Source: Azadirachta indica (Eukaryota > Streptophyta > Magnoliopsida > Sapindales > Meliaceae). From it: a stretch of DNA of 64,000 nt. The notes under the pieces were generated by a model, which was given only the letters and a program-made list of their open reading frames with translations, searched no databases and was not told where the DNA came from. Location of the stretch: the NCBI GenBank assembly GCA_022749755.1, contig CM040447.1, positions 7,772,545-7,836,544 of the forward strand, given 5' to 3'. Every line of letters starts with the position of its first letter. Position 1 is the stretch's first letter. Of this stretch, positions 47,081 through 60,255 are shown in pieces. Both the position numbers and the translations under genes were made by a program.

Positions 47081-49649
47081 ATGGCTGCTGCTGTTTTCAG
47101 CAAATCTGTTGGGACAGTTAATCTCCGTGGCTGTGGCAACAGTTCTGCTTCTTCTATTCGCAAATCCTCGTCAAGGTCTGGCTCAAAGAGTTTTGCTATT
47201 GATGTTAGATTGATTCAGAAAGGAATTTGTAGCTCTAGCCAGCGTAAATTGCATGTAGTTCATGCATCAACTTCTCATGCTCCAGTGATGGATCAAATTT
47301 CATGTAGCTCAGATAATACTATTCACAATAATGAGAAGCCATCAAGTGAGTGAGTTAAATTCTAAGACAGATTTCATTGCTTTGCCCTGATCTTATTTGT
47401 CCTGGAATTTGTGGCTTCTCTTTGCATTGCTACTAATAATGAGTTTCTTGATTTTGCTTCAGTTGAATCTGCTTTGATTTTGATTCGACATGGTGAGTCT
47501 TTGTGGAATGAGAAGAATTTGTTCACGGGTTGTGTTGATGTGCCTTTAACCAAGAAAGGCATAGACGAAGCGATAGAAGCTGGTTTGAGAATTCGCAACA
47601 TACCTGTAGACGTGATTTTTACATCCACTTTGATTCGTGCACAGATGACAGCTATGCTTGCTATGAATCAGCATCGCAATAAGAAGGTACCTGCTATTAT
47701 TTTCAAAATATTCATTGAGATTGTCAACATCTATTGATTTTGAAAAACCAGAGAGCATTTGTTTAGTATCGTTATTCATTTGTACATTCTTTGTATTAGC
47801 TATCAATTACAGGCTTGTATTTGCTAAGGTAAAAGGTCGGATCAAGATAAGAATCTTGGTTCATTCTTAATATATATGTCCAAATTATTAAATTCATGAG
47901 AAAGAGAAATTATATATGTTTTAAATGAATGTTTTCCAGGTGCCTATCTTCAAGCATAATGAGAGTGAACAAGCAAGAACATGGAGTCAAATTTATAGTG
48001 AAGAAACCAAGAAGCAGTCTATTCCAGTTACACGAGCTTGGCAATTGAATGAAAGAATGTACATATACTTCTTATGTTTGCTGTATACATAGTCTTGCTT
48101 CAACCATTTGAGCAGTATGTACGTATAAACAGTTTACCTATGCAGGTACGGACAGTTACAAGGTCTTAACAAGCAGGAAACAGCTGAAAGATATGGAAAG
48201 GAGCTTGTACATGAATGGCGCCGTAGTTATGATATCCCTCCCCCCAATGGCGAGAGCTTGGAAATGTGTTCTGAACGAGCGGTTGCCTATTTTAGAGAAC
48301 ATGTAAGCATATTAGATGCGAATATCATGATTGGCTGAAAGTGTAGTAAGTATCTAAACTGAAAGCGAATATATTGCAGATTGAAACCCAGCTTCAATCT
48401 GGAAAACACGTGATGGTTGCTGCCCATGGGAATTCGCTAAGGTCTATTATCATGTACCTTGACAAACTAACTTCTCAGGAGGTAGCAATTATCAGCTTGC
48501 TCACTGTCTATACACTGCTTTAGCTGTGGATAAATTTGGATATTTGTTGGATGAATAGGTTATTAACTTGGAATTGTCAACTGGGGTTCCACTGCTGTAC
48601 ATATATAAAGACGGTAGTTTTATGAAAAGGGGAAGTCCTGTGGGACCTGCAGAAGCTGGCGTTTATGCTTATACTGAGGTATGAACTCTGACTTTTATCC
48701 TGTTTCATTTTGTGTCCCAATCAAATTATAATTTGAGTTCATGGAGACTTTTAGTTGCAGTATTGTTCATTTGCCTTGTTTTAATGCCTTCTGTTTATTT
48801 ATTTCATACAGCAGGATGGATATTTTTATTGCTGCAATTATAATAAAAGTTGATGAAAAGATTTCATTATGCAGCAAATGATTCTGTTTGTATGCATTTG
48901 TTTGCTGTATTTTGAGCCAACAATGATTTCCCTGATGATACATTCACCCACAGGCAAACAAATAAACTTAGATTTTAGCCGTGTTATGTATTTCATTTAT
49001 AAATTACAACTCTACAGTCTAAGGCATGTGGTTATTTCTCAACCTTACATATATTTGTGTGTGCTGTGTGTCTGTGTGTGTGAATGGGCCAGAGTTTATC
49101 TTGTCCTAAGTTCTCTGTAATCGCTGAGCATTTCTCTGTTTCTGGCTATAATTTGAGCAAATATCACCTATGAGCAGGGATTTTCCTTGACTAGTTCAAT
49201 TTCTAGTACAAGCCACATACGAAGAAACTGTACTATTATGACTGATTATTACAATGTGGATTAATTTTATGAAACATTGTGGTTTCTGTTTCTCTTTATG
49301 GTAATTTGACACTAGCTTATCTGAATGCTCTGCACTTTTCAGTCATAAATTTGGTGCTCACTCAATATGTTTCTCAGTATGAAGTCACATCTCCCACAAG
49401 ATCAACAATTTTTAACTGCTGAATTGTTAATGCTCTTCATGCTTTGAACATTCTTAATAACTCATCAATCATGTGATGCGAGTTAGTCAGAACAAATGTA
49501 GAGCTTATATTATTTTCTTCTGGGCTTATCTCTCTCCTTTTTTGTCTATACATCAGAAAACCTTAAATAACATTTTTGCCTTTTGCTTTATTTCCCATAT
49601 GCAGAGCCTAGCTCGTTACAGGCAAAAACTGGATGAAATTTTGCAGTGA
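47081..49649 (+). CDS. 2,3-bisphosphoglycerate-dependent phosphoglycerate mutase, plastid-targeted
   Basis: Interconverts 3- and 2-phosphoglycerate through a phosphohistidine. Seven coding exons join in frame: 47081-47345, 47463-47686, 47940-48058, 48146-48302, 48380-48481, 48559-48678 and 49605-49649, giving 343 aa. Residues 1 to about 85 are Ser/Lys/Arg-rich with little acid, like a chloroplast transit peptide. The catalytic His is H98 in LIRHGES, the substrate-loop motif is [13 protein letters not shown], the conserved Glu is E201 in [14 protein letters not shown], and the second His is H271 in AAHGNS. These are the cofactor-dependent (dPGM, histidine phosphatase superfamily) signatures, distinct from the metal-dependent cytosolic plant enzyme. 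The mature part is about the size of bacterial GpmA. A non-coding intron follows the stop codon (49665-49749). Confidence 0.93.
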
Positions 49650-51148
49650 ACGTCTTGAAGACCGGTAAGCTCTGATCTTGTTCACACGAAGGATTGAATA
49701 TTAATGAAAATCAACGTATTCAACTCATGAATGACATTATACTTTGCAGGCAACAACCTATTTCATCCTTTGTTCTTATTGATTTTCACCGATTATTATG
49801 TAGTTGAAACAAGAACTTCTGCGAGAGGCAAGTACTTTCGCCATATATTTGTTCAGCTCTTGACTTAGATCGAACTGATCAAGAAGTTGTGCAAGGTACA
49901 CGTCTGCAGCATCTAATTTTTGGTACGACTGCAGTGTGGCTAATTAGAGATACATATACAAACTAGAATGGTCAGGGGGAGAAGAAAAGTCCATTGCATC
50001 TCTGTAAGTTTGCAAATTTTGCGATAATTTTTCGATGATTTTGGAAGCAATATGGGAAGCTGTGTGGTTGATATTACAATTTGTTTTTTGGTGTTGCTCA
50101 TCAGTAAGTTGCTTTTAAAATTATTGTTTTTGTTGTCATGTAAGTGCTTTTGCACGAAGTGCTTTTCAGTGTGAAATTGCTCTGGTCCAGAAATAGTTGG
50201 AAATGGTTTCATGAAAGGCTTTCTTTAACTGCTACTTTCCAAGGGAAATCAGATTATGTTTTTGGTTTCATAAAACAAAGTAGATATTTTTTTTGTGAAA
50301 AAAAAAAGAGAAAATAGAAAATCTTATTTTGCAGCCTCTTTTCCACGCTAAACTTCTCATCATTTTATTTTATTCTATTTATTATTTATTTTTACAATAC
50401 ATTTCTAATATAACTTCATGATTAATGAGTTGATATGAAAATTCATAAAACCAAGTTAATTGTCATTCCTTCATATGCATATCGCTAATTTTTTTAATTT
50501 AATAGTTAATATTTATCGATCAAAGAGAACTTCAACAATAATTATCAATTAAAAATTATCGTCTTTTGATTTTAAATAAATTTTTATTTAAAAAAAAAAG
50601 AATATCTAATTATAGTATTCAAAATCGATTACTTTCCTCAAACAGGGTAAATTAATTAGTTGAATGTTTATCCTCATATAATTCGTCCAAATTAATTAAA
50701 TCGACAAAAATTAGTGAATTTAAACGGATTAAATTGGATTTTAAATGTCTTAAAACTTACTTTTTTTTTTGGTCCAATATAAAAAATCATAATCACTTAA
50801 TTTGTGAAGATGATTAATTTATGTTAAATATTAAATATAAATTGATATAAATTTATAAATCGACCTTAATCGCAATGATGAATAGGTCAGGTTTGTACAG
50901 TAATTAATTCAGAACTTTCATTTAACGATTTTTTCTCTTACCATCTTAATTTCCCCGAAAAAATGGGCGCCAAAATCGATCCTCAAAAACGGATCACAAA
51001 AATTAACAAAAACGAAAAAAAAATCCCAAAAGAAAAATTATACAAATTCATTCCCACAACAAACCAAGAACTCTTTTTTCCTTCACTCAATTCTAATTTT
51101 TCTTTTTTTTTTTTTTTATTTCAAAATTTTGATTTGAATGATTAAAGA
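49650..51148. other. 3' UTR of the mutase gene, then intergenic
   Basis: A donor ACCG|GTAAGC (49664/49665) and acceptor ACTTTGCAG (49741-49749) suggest a 3' UTR intron. After about 50280 the sequence is AT-rich up to the phosphatase gene. The leader of that gene holds a long T run at about 51103-51118. No other exon seen. Confidence 0.5.
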
Positions 51149-54100
51149 ATGAGTCCAAAATCCCATGCCAACCAAGAAATGAACAGCAGTCCTTCTACGC
51201 CAGATGAAAACTCTGCCAAAAGTGATAAGAAGAAGAAGGTATTTTATTTTATTTTATTTGTTTATATACAATTTCTTGATATTCTTCTATGGAATAAAAT
51301 AATCAATAATAATGATTTATATTTTTTTATATTTTTGAAAAAATAAAGTCAATTATCCCAAAGATTTTTGGTTCCAAGAGTAGTGGGAGAAGCTCTGATG
51401 ATGATATTCTCAAATCAGACGGAGATGGAAATTCTTCTGGTATTTTATATTCTAATTGTCTGATTGATTGACTTATTAATTTTTTTGGGTTTTTTTCATT
51501 TATTTATTTTTGGATTTGGTTTGGTAGATGTTGAAAAAACGCTGGACTCAAGACGAAAAGCATTCGTTGAAGCTGCTCCAATTATGAGAAAAAGTTTCTC
51601 AGGTACATGTGTTTGGTGAAAAATCACCCATTTTTTTTTCATGCCTTACAATCTGAGAAAAAAAAAAACTAATATTATAATATAATTTAGGACTCAGCTG
51701 TCATATAAACAAATACATCCCACAATTTTTCAATTTTCATTGCACATTTCAAGTTTTCTGTTTGTGTATTAATTACATTCAAAAATTTCGAAAATAATAA
51801 CGAAAAAAAATTGAGGATTATGTAATATATTTGTTTCTATTATAACGATATTTGTTAATTTATATATAATATTGTATTACTGAAATGACAAAAGTTCTCA
51901 AGTTCATACACTAGGTGTAAAGTAACACATGTTTTTCATGCTTTATACCATAGACAACTTAATATTATAATCAAATTTAGGGTATAACTACTATAAATTA
52001 AGATATATTGAACAATTACTTAAATTTTTTTTCTTTTCCGCTTCAATTATTTTACTTTATTTTTTAAAAATGTTAAAAATTGCAATAAAAAGGTTGAGAA
52101 TTATACCTTTTGTATTAAGGGTATCAAAAAATCTTATACGTTGTATTATTGTAGTATTTAGTGGGTGATATAGATTGACATAATTTTTGTTTTTGTGTTA
52201 TGCATACAAGCCACGTAATTGATCAAAGATTGTTTATAAGTTTTGGTAGTTGACCTAATTTTGATAACCACAAAGATATTTATAGGCCGAGAGGAAGACA
52301 AAAACAATCATGTAGTGATAAAACCCTAACCAATACTTTGAAAAAAAATGTCAATTCTAGACTTCTCTTCCACAAGCAAAAATGGAGCTAAAGTACTTGT
52401 TGTTTACGTCTCTCAGACAGGCAAACTAGTCCGGCGATCAAAGGCCTGAACTTGTCCAATTTCGAGCAGGTGATGACTCCGGTACCGGTACCGGTACCGG
52501 TGAACGATATTCAAGGACTGAGGTATGGGTTTCTGACTAAAGATGTACGTATTTACTTGGTAGATTGATGACAATATTTGTGGTGTGTTTTGGTCAGGCT
52601 AGCTGCTGCATGCTCATCAATCATCATGTTATAATATTATCTTAAAATAATAGGGATATGTCATGGTTGGGCTTGTAGGATTTTTGTTGCAACATGGAAT
52701 GTTGGAGGGAAGACTCCTAGCAATACACTTAACCTTGAAGATTTCTTGCAGGTTGAGGGATGTGCTGACATCTACGTTTGTGGGTATGTATGATTTCTGG
52801 CAACAGATTTTTTATTCAACTCTCTGCATTCTAAAGTTTTCATTTTCTATCTTTTCCGTTTTTCAGGTTTCAGGAAATAGTTCCACTAAGTGCTGGAAAT
52901 GTTCTAGTGATTGAAGACAATGAACCAGCAGTAAAATGGCTAGCCCTAATAAACCAAGCACTAAACAGACCACAAAATGATTCCATATACTCGTCTTCAG
53001 GCTCATTTACTGGAACAAAAACACAGACCAACAATAATAACAACAACAACAATACTAATAACACAAAGGAAGTAAAATCTCCAAGCGGCCTCAACTTTTT
53101 CCAGAAGCCATCCCTGAAAGTTCTGAGCAGAAATTTGAGAGCAGACAACAGTCTTCTCAAGGCCTGCAACTGCCCTCTGGAATATTCCCCGGCCCGAGAG
53201 CGGCGGAGGATCAAAAAAATCAGTGACCGGACAAGTAAAAAATTAGAGTGCAACCATGAATCTCTGAAACAGCGGAGAAATAGCAGCAGTATTGAGGAAT
53301 TAATTTCCCTCGATGAAATTCCTGCATCTTCTTGTTCACCTGGACAAATGAGTTACAAGCTCATTGCAAGTAAGCAAATGGTGGGGATTTTTCTCTCGAT
53401 CTGGGCTAGAGAAGATTTGGTGCCTCACATTGCTCATCTCAGATTGTCTTCTGTGGGAAGAGGAATTATGAATTGTTTAGGCAACAAGGTATGAATTAAT
53501 ACAAACAAGTCAAAATTAAAAATTAATTGTTAGATGACAACTTCTGCACTTGAATAAAATTCGAACCAATAACTCTCTGTAATTAATTTACTAAAGAACA
53601 AAAGATTATCAACTCCAATACATTATATAATTCTTATAATTTGTGTACGTACACGCCATGAATGCTGCTGAACCCAACACTATATATGATAATGATAGGT
53701 GTTTTGCTTTGCTTTGGTAAATTGCTGCAGGGTTGCACATCAATAAGCATGACAGTGTACAACACAAGCTTTTGCTTCGTGTGCAGTCACTTGGCTTCTG
53801 GTGAAAAAGATGGGGATGAGCTCAAGAGAAATTCTGATGTAGCCGAAATTCTCAAAAGCACACAATTTCCCAAAATTTGCAAAGGTCCAAATCCTCGAGC
53901 CCCCGAAAGAATCATTGATCACGAGTACGTATCTGTTCAAAACATTTTCATTAGCTATCCCAACAATTTTTATCTTTCCTTTATACAAACTATATTACCA
54001 ATATTGTAATATTAGTTGTAGCCGCAATTCTATTTAACATAACTTCTGAAGCTACACCAAACGATACTAAAAAAAATTTGAAATTTACTGAACTCTTTTT

Positions 54101-55121
54101 GTTGGTAGAAAACTATACCAAATGGGCCTTCTATTTTTTACATTTTTTTTAATTTCTTATGCGTTTTGTTTTGTTTTGTTTTGTTTTGTTTTTATGTGTG
54201 AATGGGCAGCCGAGTGATTTGGCTTGGAGATTTAAATTATAGGGTGGCATTGAGCTATGAGGAAACAAGGGTTCTTCTGGAGCATAACGATTGGGACGCC
54301 CTGCTTGAAAAGGATCAGGTTTGTTGCTTTTATTAAAATTAAATGCCTGCCAATTTAATAGATACGAAAATGATTGAGTCCTACCGGCTGCTAATATATT
54401 AATTAAAATCTTTTGTCGTCTGAATAATCTTTTTTATTCCAGAAGTGTTCTAAAATATCGTTTGTTGGCTTATCGTGTGACATGACAAGAGAGAGCTACA
54501 AACAGTACATATAGATACAGTATATATTGAAATACTAATCACACATCACAAGGATAATACTGAAGAGTTGCAAGAAATTCTCTAACATATTTCTGAATTC
54601 TGTTTTAATCTATTGATCATATGTATATACAGTTGAATATAGAGAGGGAAGCAGGTAGAGCATTTATTGGATTCAACGAGGGAAGAATTTTCTTTGCTCC
54701 TACCTACAAATACTCCCATAATTCAGATTGCTATGCCGGCGAAACTGTCAAATCTAAGAAGAAACGACGAACTCCAGCATGGTATTAGATAATGATATAT
54801 CGAATACATTTAATTAAAATATTTGAATATCGAAAACCGATTGATATTATATTCGATATTTAATTTTGATCGCTTGCATGAATGAATTTCAGGTGTGATC
54901 GGATATTATGGCGAGGAAACGGCATCGAGCAGTTGTCGTATATTCGGGGCGAGTCGAGATTTTCTGATCACCGACCGGTTTGTGCGGTTTTTTCAGTGGA
55001 TGTGGAGAGGGACCTGAGGAACAAAACCATTAACAGGTTGAGAAAAGGTTTCTCTTGTGCAAATGGAAGACTGGAATTTGAAGACTGCATACCTCAAAGG
55101 CATAGCTTCTATGACTACTAG
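51149..55121 (+). CDS. type I inositol polyphosphate 5-phosphatase
   Basis: Removes the 5-phosphate from inositol phosphates such as Ins(1,4,5)P3 and possibly from phosphoinositides. Ten exons join in frame: 51149-51238, 51349-51439, 51528-51602, 52417-52522, 52679-52783, 52867-53488, 53731-53924, 54210-54318, 54633-54781 and 54893-55121, giving 589 aa. Catalytic signatures are all present: WNVGGKTP (127-134), the EIVPL motif in exon 6, WLGDLNYR (432-439), PAWCDRILW (512-520) and SDHRPV (538-543). A plant-type non-conserved insert in exon 6 includes an Asn run coded mostly by AAC/AAT. Exon 4 encodes a PVPVPVPV stretch from a GGTACC repeat. The closest family group I can suggest is the CVP2/CVL1-type plant 5PTases (vein patterning), from overall layout; that sub-assignment is less certain than the enzyme class. 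Confidence 0.93.
52479..52502. repeat. GGTACC hexanucleotide repeat inside exon 4 of the 5-phosphatase
   Basis: Three perfect GGTACC units plus partial flanks, in frame, encoding Pro-Val repeats. A multiple of six keeps the frame, so length variants would be tolerated. Confidence 0.85.
54164..54193. repeat. TTTTG microsatellite in 5-phosphatase intron 7
   Basis: About five units of GTTTT just upstream of the exon 8 acceptor, so it doubles as the polypyrimidine tract. Confidence 0.75.
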
Positions 55122-55781
55122 CTAGCTAACTAATTTTTGAAAAATTTAACTAAAAAACTTTAGATCGAGAGAAAAATTGTACATTTAATTAAAGATATCA
55201 CATATACAGAAGTTTTCATTAACTTAGTTGTATTGATGTTTATCTTTAAATGTAGTACATGATCTCAAATATATATACAGGTAGGACAAGTTAAATACAT
55301 AATGCACGATGTCTATCAATGTAATAAATCTATATATATTATATGTCACATAAGATATAGAGTACCCTTTTTTCTTGCTGTCGTAATTTGAATTTACTCA
55401 AGAATTAATTCTTTGAACACAGTCATTAAAAATCTTTCCCAAAAGTTAAAAATTTGTTTCAAGTACTCTTAATTAGGGTAAACATGAGATTATTAATATG
55501 AAAATCCACCTGAAAACTTTTAATAGTACATATAGATAGACTAATATAGTCTAAATTTAAGAGCTTAATAAAGGAATTAAAACAAAACACATATATAATC
55601 CTACGAAGTTTAATATTGCATATTTATATATATATATATATATATGCAATATAATAGTAGACTAGTGTGCTCCAAATTAAAAGCAAACCACACCGAAAAA
55701 ATGACATAATCCTAAGAAGAACTCCAATTTGGCATCTTTTTTCATATAAATTCTTCTTTTCTTCAAGATTTTCTATTTTCG
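55122..55781. other. shared 3' intergenic region between convergent genes
   Basis: 660 bp between the stop codons of the 5-phosphatase (plus) and the EIL gene (minus). Contains a TA microsatellite at 55624-55646. Both 3' UTRs and poly(A) sites must lie here. Confidence 0.6.
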
Positions 55782-57341
55782 TCATAAACTTTCATAATCC
55801 CTGTGATCCTCATGTCCGATATCCCAAACTGAAGTTGCTTCATCATGAGCAATTTCTTCTTTTAAACCAGTTCTCAAATTTGAAACCTCCAAGCTACTTC
55901 TTTGAATATCAAACGCTCCATCTAACCCCAAATCCTCAATTCCTCTGCCCCAATACGCGCCATGACCTTCCGTCGAGCTGCCACCAGACGCTCCTCCGAC
56001 CTCGGACACCAGGTCACCGCCGTGCCCCGCAACTTGTGCCGGCTCCAAGTTCAGCCAATTCGCGAGAGAGCACGGAACACTGAAATCGTCCACACTTCCT
56101 CCAGAAAGCAGCATCAGTTCCGAACTAGTCGTCCGGTAACCATACATCGGAAGAGTCTTTGCCAATGCATGAGTCCGTCCCTGTGCCCGCCGCTGCCTCT
56201 GTGTTCCCGTCGCTGTTATCACTTTCCCACGTCCGATAAGTGCAGTGAGACTCATGGTCACTCCTGGAATTTTTGTCCACAAATCCAACCCTAATTGACT
56301 CTGCGGACATCTTGTATTCGGAAATGAGTACATCATATCCTCCGCGACTTCGCACTCAAACACACACTGTCTCTTCTCTCCTCCGTCGGATTTGTATCCG
56401 CCAACTGGCACGTAGACGGTCTCTTCCTGATCGGGAATTGCTGCTTCCTCCTCGTTTTTATTCTCGTTGTATTTGGATGAAATATTCAGACACTTTTTAG
56501 TTAGCTGCATGAGTGCTTCTTCCTGTTTAACAACTTTCGACCAAGTATAACTCTCTTTCGCCGTCATCTTATGCTGCAAGCCTTTTGACTGTTGGACCAA
56601 TCTCCTCATCCGGTTCAAATCCGGCGACATGTGTTTGATCACAGACGCCAAAACGCTCACCTTCCAAGCTTTCTTGAGATCATGCGGCTTGCTATACGGC
56701 GGCGGACCTTGTTCCGTCGAAACCCCTTGCTCCCCCGACCAAGCTTCCTTCCCCGTCGGCCACCACGGCGGGGCTAATCCCCTCTCCAACGGAAACTTCA
56801 GCTGTGGAGGAGTACAGTGCTGCATCGGAGCAGAAAGAAGTGACCCTAAAGTGGTATCTTGCAACTCGTAAAGCATATGCATAAGTGAATTCCGATCATA
56901 CTCGCCGTGCTCTTCAAACAGTGGAGCCATGAATTCAGTAATTGCAAGAGGAGCATTCTGATCAAACTTCACAGATTCCTTCCACCATTCGCGTAAGCTG
57001 TCAGAAGATCCCGTTACCGGTTTTCCCCTCTCCGGAACAATCCGGTAAACGAATCTTTGAGCCTTGCAGATTTCCATGATCTTCACCGTGTATTTCAGGA
57101 TAGAATCTTGAGCTCGCAAAATCTTTTTCCTGCGAGAAGCTTCCTGTCTCGCGGATGATTCAGCATGTTCATCGGCATTTCTCTTCTCCTTAAGCTTTTG
57201 CATCCTCTTTCGATCTCTCCCCATCCGTTTCATGAGATCTTCATAGCTGATTTCTTCCCTTTCATCTTCCCCATCATCATCTCCCTGGTCTTCTCCTCCA
57301 GGGCTCATAGGATCAACTTCTTCACCATAAATTTCAACCAT
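55782..57341 (-). CDS. EIN3-like (EIL) transcription factor
   Basis: Intronless ORF of 519 aa, as is usual for EIN3/EIL genes. The acidic N-terminus (about 15-30) is followed by the EIN3 DNA-binding region: [21 protein letters not shown] (32-52), [46 protein letters not shown] (about 76-121), FDQNAPLAI, a Pro-rich LAPPWWPTG loop (189-197), then [16 protein letters not shown] and [16 protein letters not shown] (about 226-275). Family knowledge: EIN3/EIL factors bind ethylene-response promoters in the nucleus and are controlled by F-box-mediated turnover. The protein is shorter than EIN3 (about 630 aa) and departs from the usual motif at several places (for example [17 protein letters not shown]), which fits the divergent EIL4/EIL5-type group more than EIN3/EIL1. 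Nuclear location is inferred. Confidence 0.92.
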   Translation of the reverse strand: MVEIYGEEVDPMSPGGEDQGDDDGEDEREEISYEDLMKRMGRDRKRMQKLKEKRNADEHAESSARQEASRRKKILRAQDSILKYTVKIMEICKAQRFVYRIVPERGKPVTGSSDSLREWWKESVKFDQNAPLAITEFMAPLFEEHGEYDRNSLMHMLYELQDTTLGSLLSAPMQHCTPPQLKFPLERGLAPPWWPTGKEAWSGEQGVSTEQGPPPYSKPHDLKKAWKVSVLASVIKHMSPDLNRMRRLVQQSKGLQHKMTAKESYTWSKVVKQEEALMQLTKKCLNISSKYNENKNEEEAAIPDQEETVYVPVGGYKSDGGEKRQCVFECEVAEDMMYSFPNTRCPQSQLGLDLWTKIPGVTMSLTALIGRGKVITATGTQRQRRAQGRTHALAKTLPMYGYRTTSSELMLLSGGSVDDFSVPCSLANWLNLEPAQVAGHGGDLVSEVGGASGGSSTEGHGAYWGRGIEDLGLDGAFDIQRSSLEVSNLRTGLKEEIAHDEATSVWDIGHEDHRDYESL

Positions 57342-60160
57342 ATTTTCTTTCGCTTTTTTGTCAATTTTCCGTTTGATTTACGAATAAATTGAAGGTGTTA
57401 CAGATGAATATAGATGGTGTATATTGGAGAAGAATGGCCGTGTGAACTCAGGGGACGGATGAAGACAAAAAATGCATTCACGATGGTGATGAGATTGAAA
57501 GGTTGAGGTGTGAATCCGTGGGGATGAAAACAAGAGGAATTTGAGGTGTTTGCTGCAAGTGTTGAAGTTGATGAAATTTGCATCCCATATCCACGAGGCA
57601 GGCACCTTACACATTAAGGATTTCATGCATGTCAGTCGACGCAAACTCCACACTCTTTCTTGTTTGCATGCATGCGCGCACTCAATATTAATTTTACAAT
57701 CATCGCTTGTATCTTTTTGGACAAACTCTTCAATTTTTCAGTTACTTTCACGTAACTACTCTAAGTTTAAGCAATCTACAATGTGATAAAGGTAACATTG
57801 TAATACTCAATTATGGATAATGTACAATGAAAAAAAATTTATGTACATCTAAAACACTTTATTACATTTTTTTCATCGACCAATCTGTCGACCTCTCGAG
57901 CTCGTGTTACACATCCTTATTTCTGAATTACAATAAACTTCTATTCTCCCAAACATCTTCATGGTAAATCATGCGTTATGCAAGTAATTTGATAATTATA
58001 GCCGAAAAACTGAAAATTATGTAATGGAGACAATACCGTAACATAATGTAACCCCTAGTATTTAAAATACATAGCCGAGCATGCTAACTAGAAGGTTCGT
58101 ACTTTTAAATTTGACAAGCATTCAATTTGGCGATGGAAGTTGAAGATTAATTTAATTTCGGGCAACATTTTCGAGAAATGTTCTTAAATGGCGGCATGGT
58201 CTCGACCGATATTATAAATATATGATGACGAAAGATGAGTGATGATGTAAACAACATAAGTGATCAGAGATTGAAGAGATATATATCCTGAAAACCCTAG
58301 ATTCCGGTTAAAGGGTTTCCTTCACATGATCAATAAATTAACCTAAGAAAATTAACCATGGGCATTCATTGTACTTTTGTTTATATATGCGAGTACAATT
58401 TTTTAAAATATAATTTAGTTGCGCTTTCGGATAAAAATATTAAATATGAAATGTGGTATAAAATTTTTAAAACTTTGGAAATTAAGAAAGGATTTTCTTT
58501 GTTTATATGTTAACTTTTGTTTAAATTGTGTAACCTTTAAATCTGAGTTGAGAAGTACCAGTTAAAAAAAGAATATACTATTTACAAGTATCGTAATTGA
58601 TCGACCCTTCTGACGAATGCTCAAAATATTCAAATAATGAAATAACTACATTCGGTATTTGAAATGAATTAATTGTTCTTTTTTATTGGAAATGAAAGTA
58701 TCAAATATTTTCAAAAAAAGAAACCGAAGTCATATTACCGTAAATATTCTTGAAATTTTTGAGAAAGACACATGCTTATTACATAAGATTTTAATTATTT
58801 AATCATAATGGAAGACAAAAAACAAATAAAAGATCAACGTCAAAAATCCAAAGAAAAGAAAATAAAAACTTAATCTGTGTAAAATAGTTCTGCTTTTCTT
58901 CTTAAATTTTGAAACATTAGCAGGAGTTAATTGTTTGTATCATTTAAAAAATTGCTAGAAATTTTTTAATATATTTCTTTTTTTTTTTTGTCACTTGATG
59001 CATAATGAAGCTAGTTAACTAGTGAAAGTTAAATTAATCGTATATATGATAAAATTTTAGAGAGGAGTATACCAATAATATCTCCCATTTAACAAGTTCA
59101 ATAACAACTCGATTAAACTACAGAACTTCAAGTTAGTACTCGATTAAATTAATGTATTTTGGAGTCATAGTACATGTTTCAAATGTTAGTAACATGTGTC
59201 TAGTTATTTCTAATTGGTGATTTGGGTTCGAATTTATTTAGTTTGTTCATACATTAGAGTGCAAATCATATCTCTATTTCTAAACAACATTGTGCTCGAA
59301 ATATTCTATTAGACTTTTTCGTTAATTTTAAAAATATAAAGTTCTATTTTATGGAACAAACTTTTAATTATAATTAATATTTACTTATAATATGTGGCAT
59401 AGGTTTTATCTATGAATTTCACATCCAACCTTTGGAAAATTAAAAATATGTCAAAATACAATTTTGTTTTAATTACACTAATTTAAATGAGAAATTATAT
59501 ATTTAGAAAAAATTCATTTAAAACTTTTAACGAATAGAGAAAATATATATGAAAAGCACTAGAGTAGAGCATGATTATTTTAGGTATTTGAACAGAAAGA
59601 ATTATTGATCAATAAGCATAAAGTGAAAAGCACAAAAACAGAGAAAATATTTATAAATTGTAAAGTAAGAAAACAAAGATATAAAGTGTTAGAAACAAAA
59701 GGAAAAGAAAAATCAAAAGTTTGGGTTCTCATAGTAATTATAGAATTCTTTTACCTAGGGTTTTGGTTGATTAATTAGTGTACTTCTTTTTGCTTTTCTT
59801 TTTAAACTTTTGGTAAAAGACTACAAGAAACTCGTAATTAAAACATCTACAAACTAAAGCTTGGCTACTATAATAAAGCAATTATACATATATTTTTTTC
59901 AATAGGCTAATAATATCCATGATTTTTTGAATAACGATGATATATAATTTATTCACGTACATTAAATAAGACCTGATCTATATTAAATTAATCCTACATT
60001 ATTAAATTTTTTGACTATCTTAATACAAGAGTAAGGAATTCAAATGAACCAACTATTTCCTTGAGAAATTACGAAAACTCAAGATCTTAAATACCATTAC
60101 CTCATTTTTATTTTTTTTTACTTAATGAGAATTGCTCTACTTTATCGATTATAAATTGAA
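57342..60160. other. EIL upstream region and AT-rich intergenic DNA
   Basis: The EIL promoter and leader lie at the left end (a CT-rich minus-strand leader at 57420-57540). A short GCATGCATGCGCGCA occurs at 57666-57680. I see no exon in the rest. Confidence 0.45.
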
Positions 60161-60255
60161 TATCAAAACATTTTAAAAATTTTAAATCTCAATATCAATT
60201 ATCTAAACCTTGATACAAATTTTAATCTCAATATCAATATCTAAACCTTGATAGG
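60161..60255. repeat. tandem duplication of about 37 bp
   Basis: Two near-identical copies sharing TTTAATCTCAATATCAAT or close to it, and ATCTAAACCTTGATA. AT-rich, non-coding. Confidence 0.75.

Noticed and set aside
55962..56871. Several plus-strand frames (75-138 codons) opposite the EIL gene
   Set aside because: Antisense shadows of a long intronless GC-richer coding sequence; no motif of their own.
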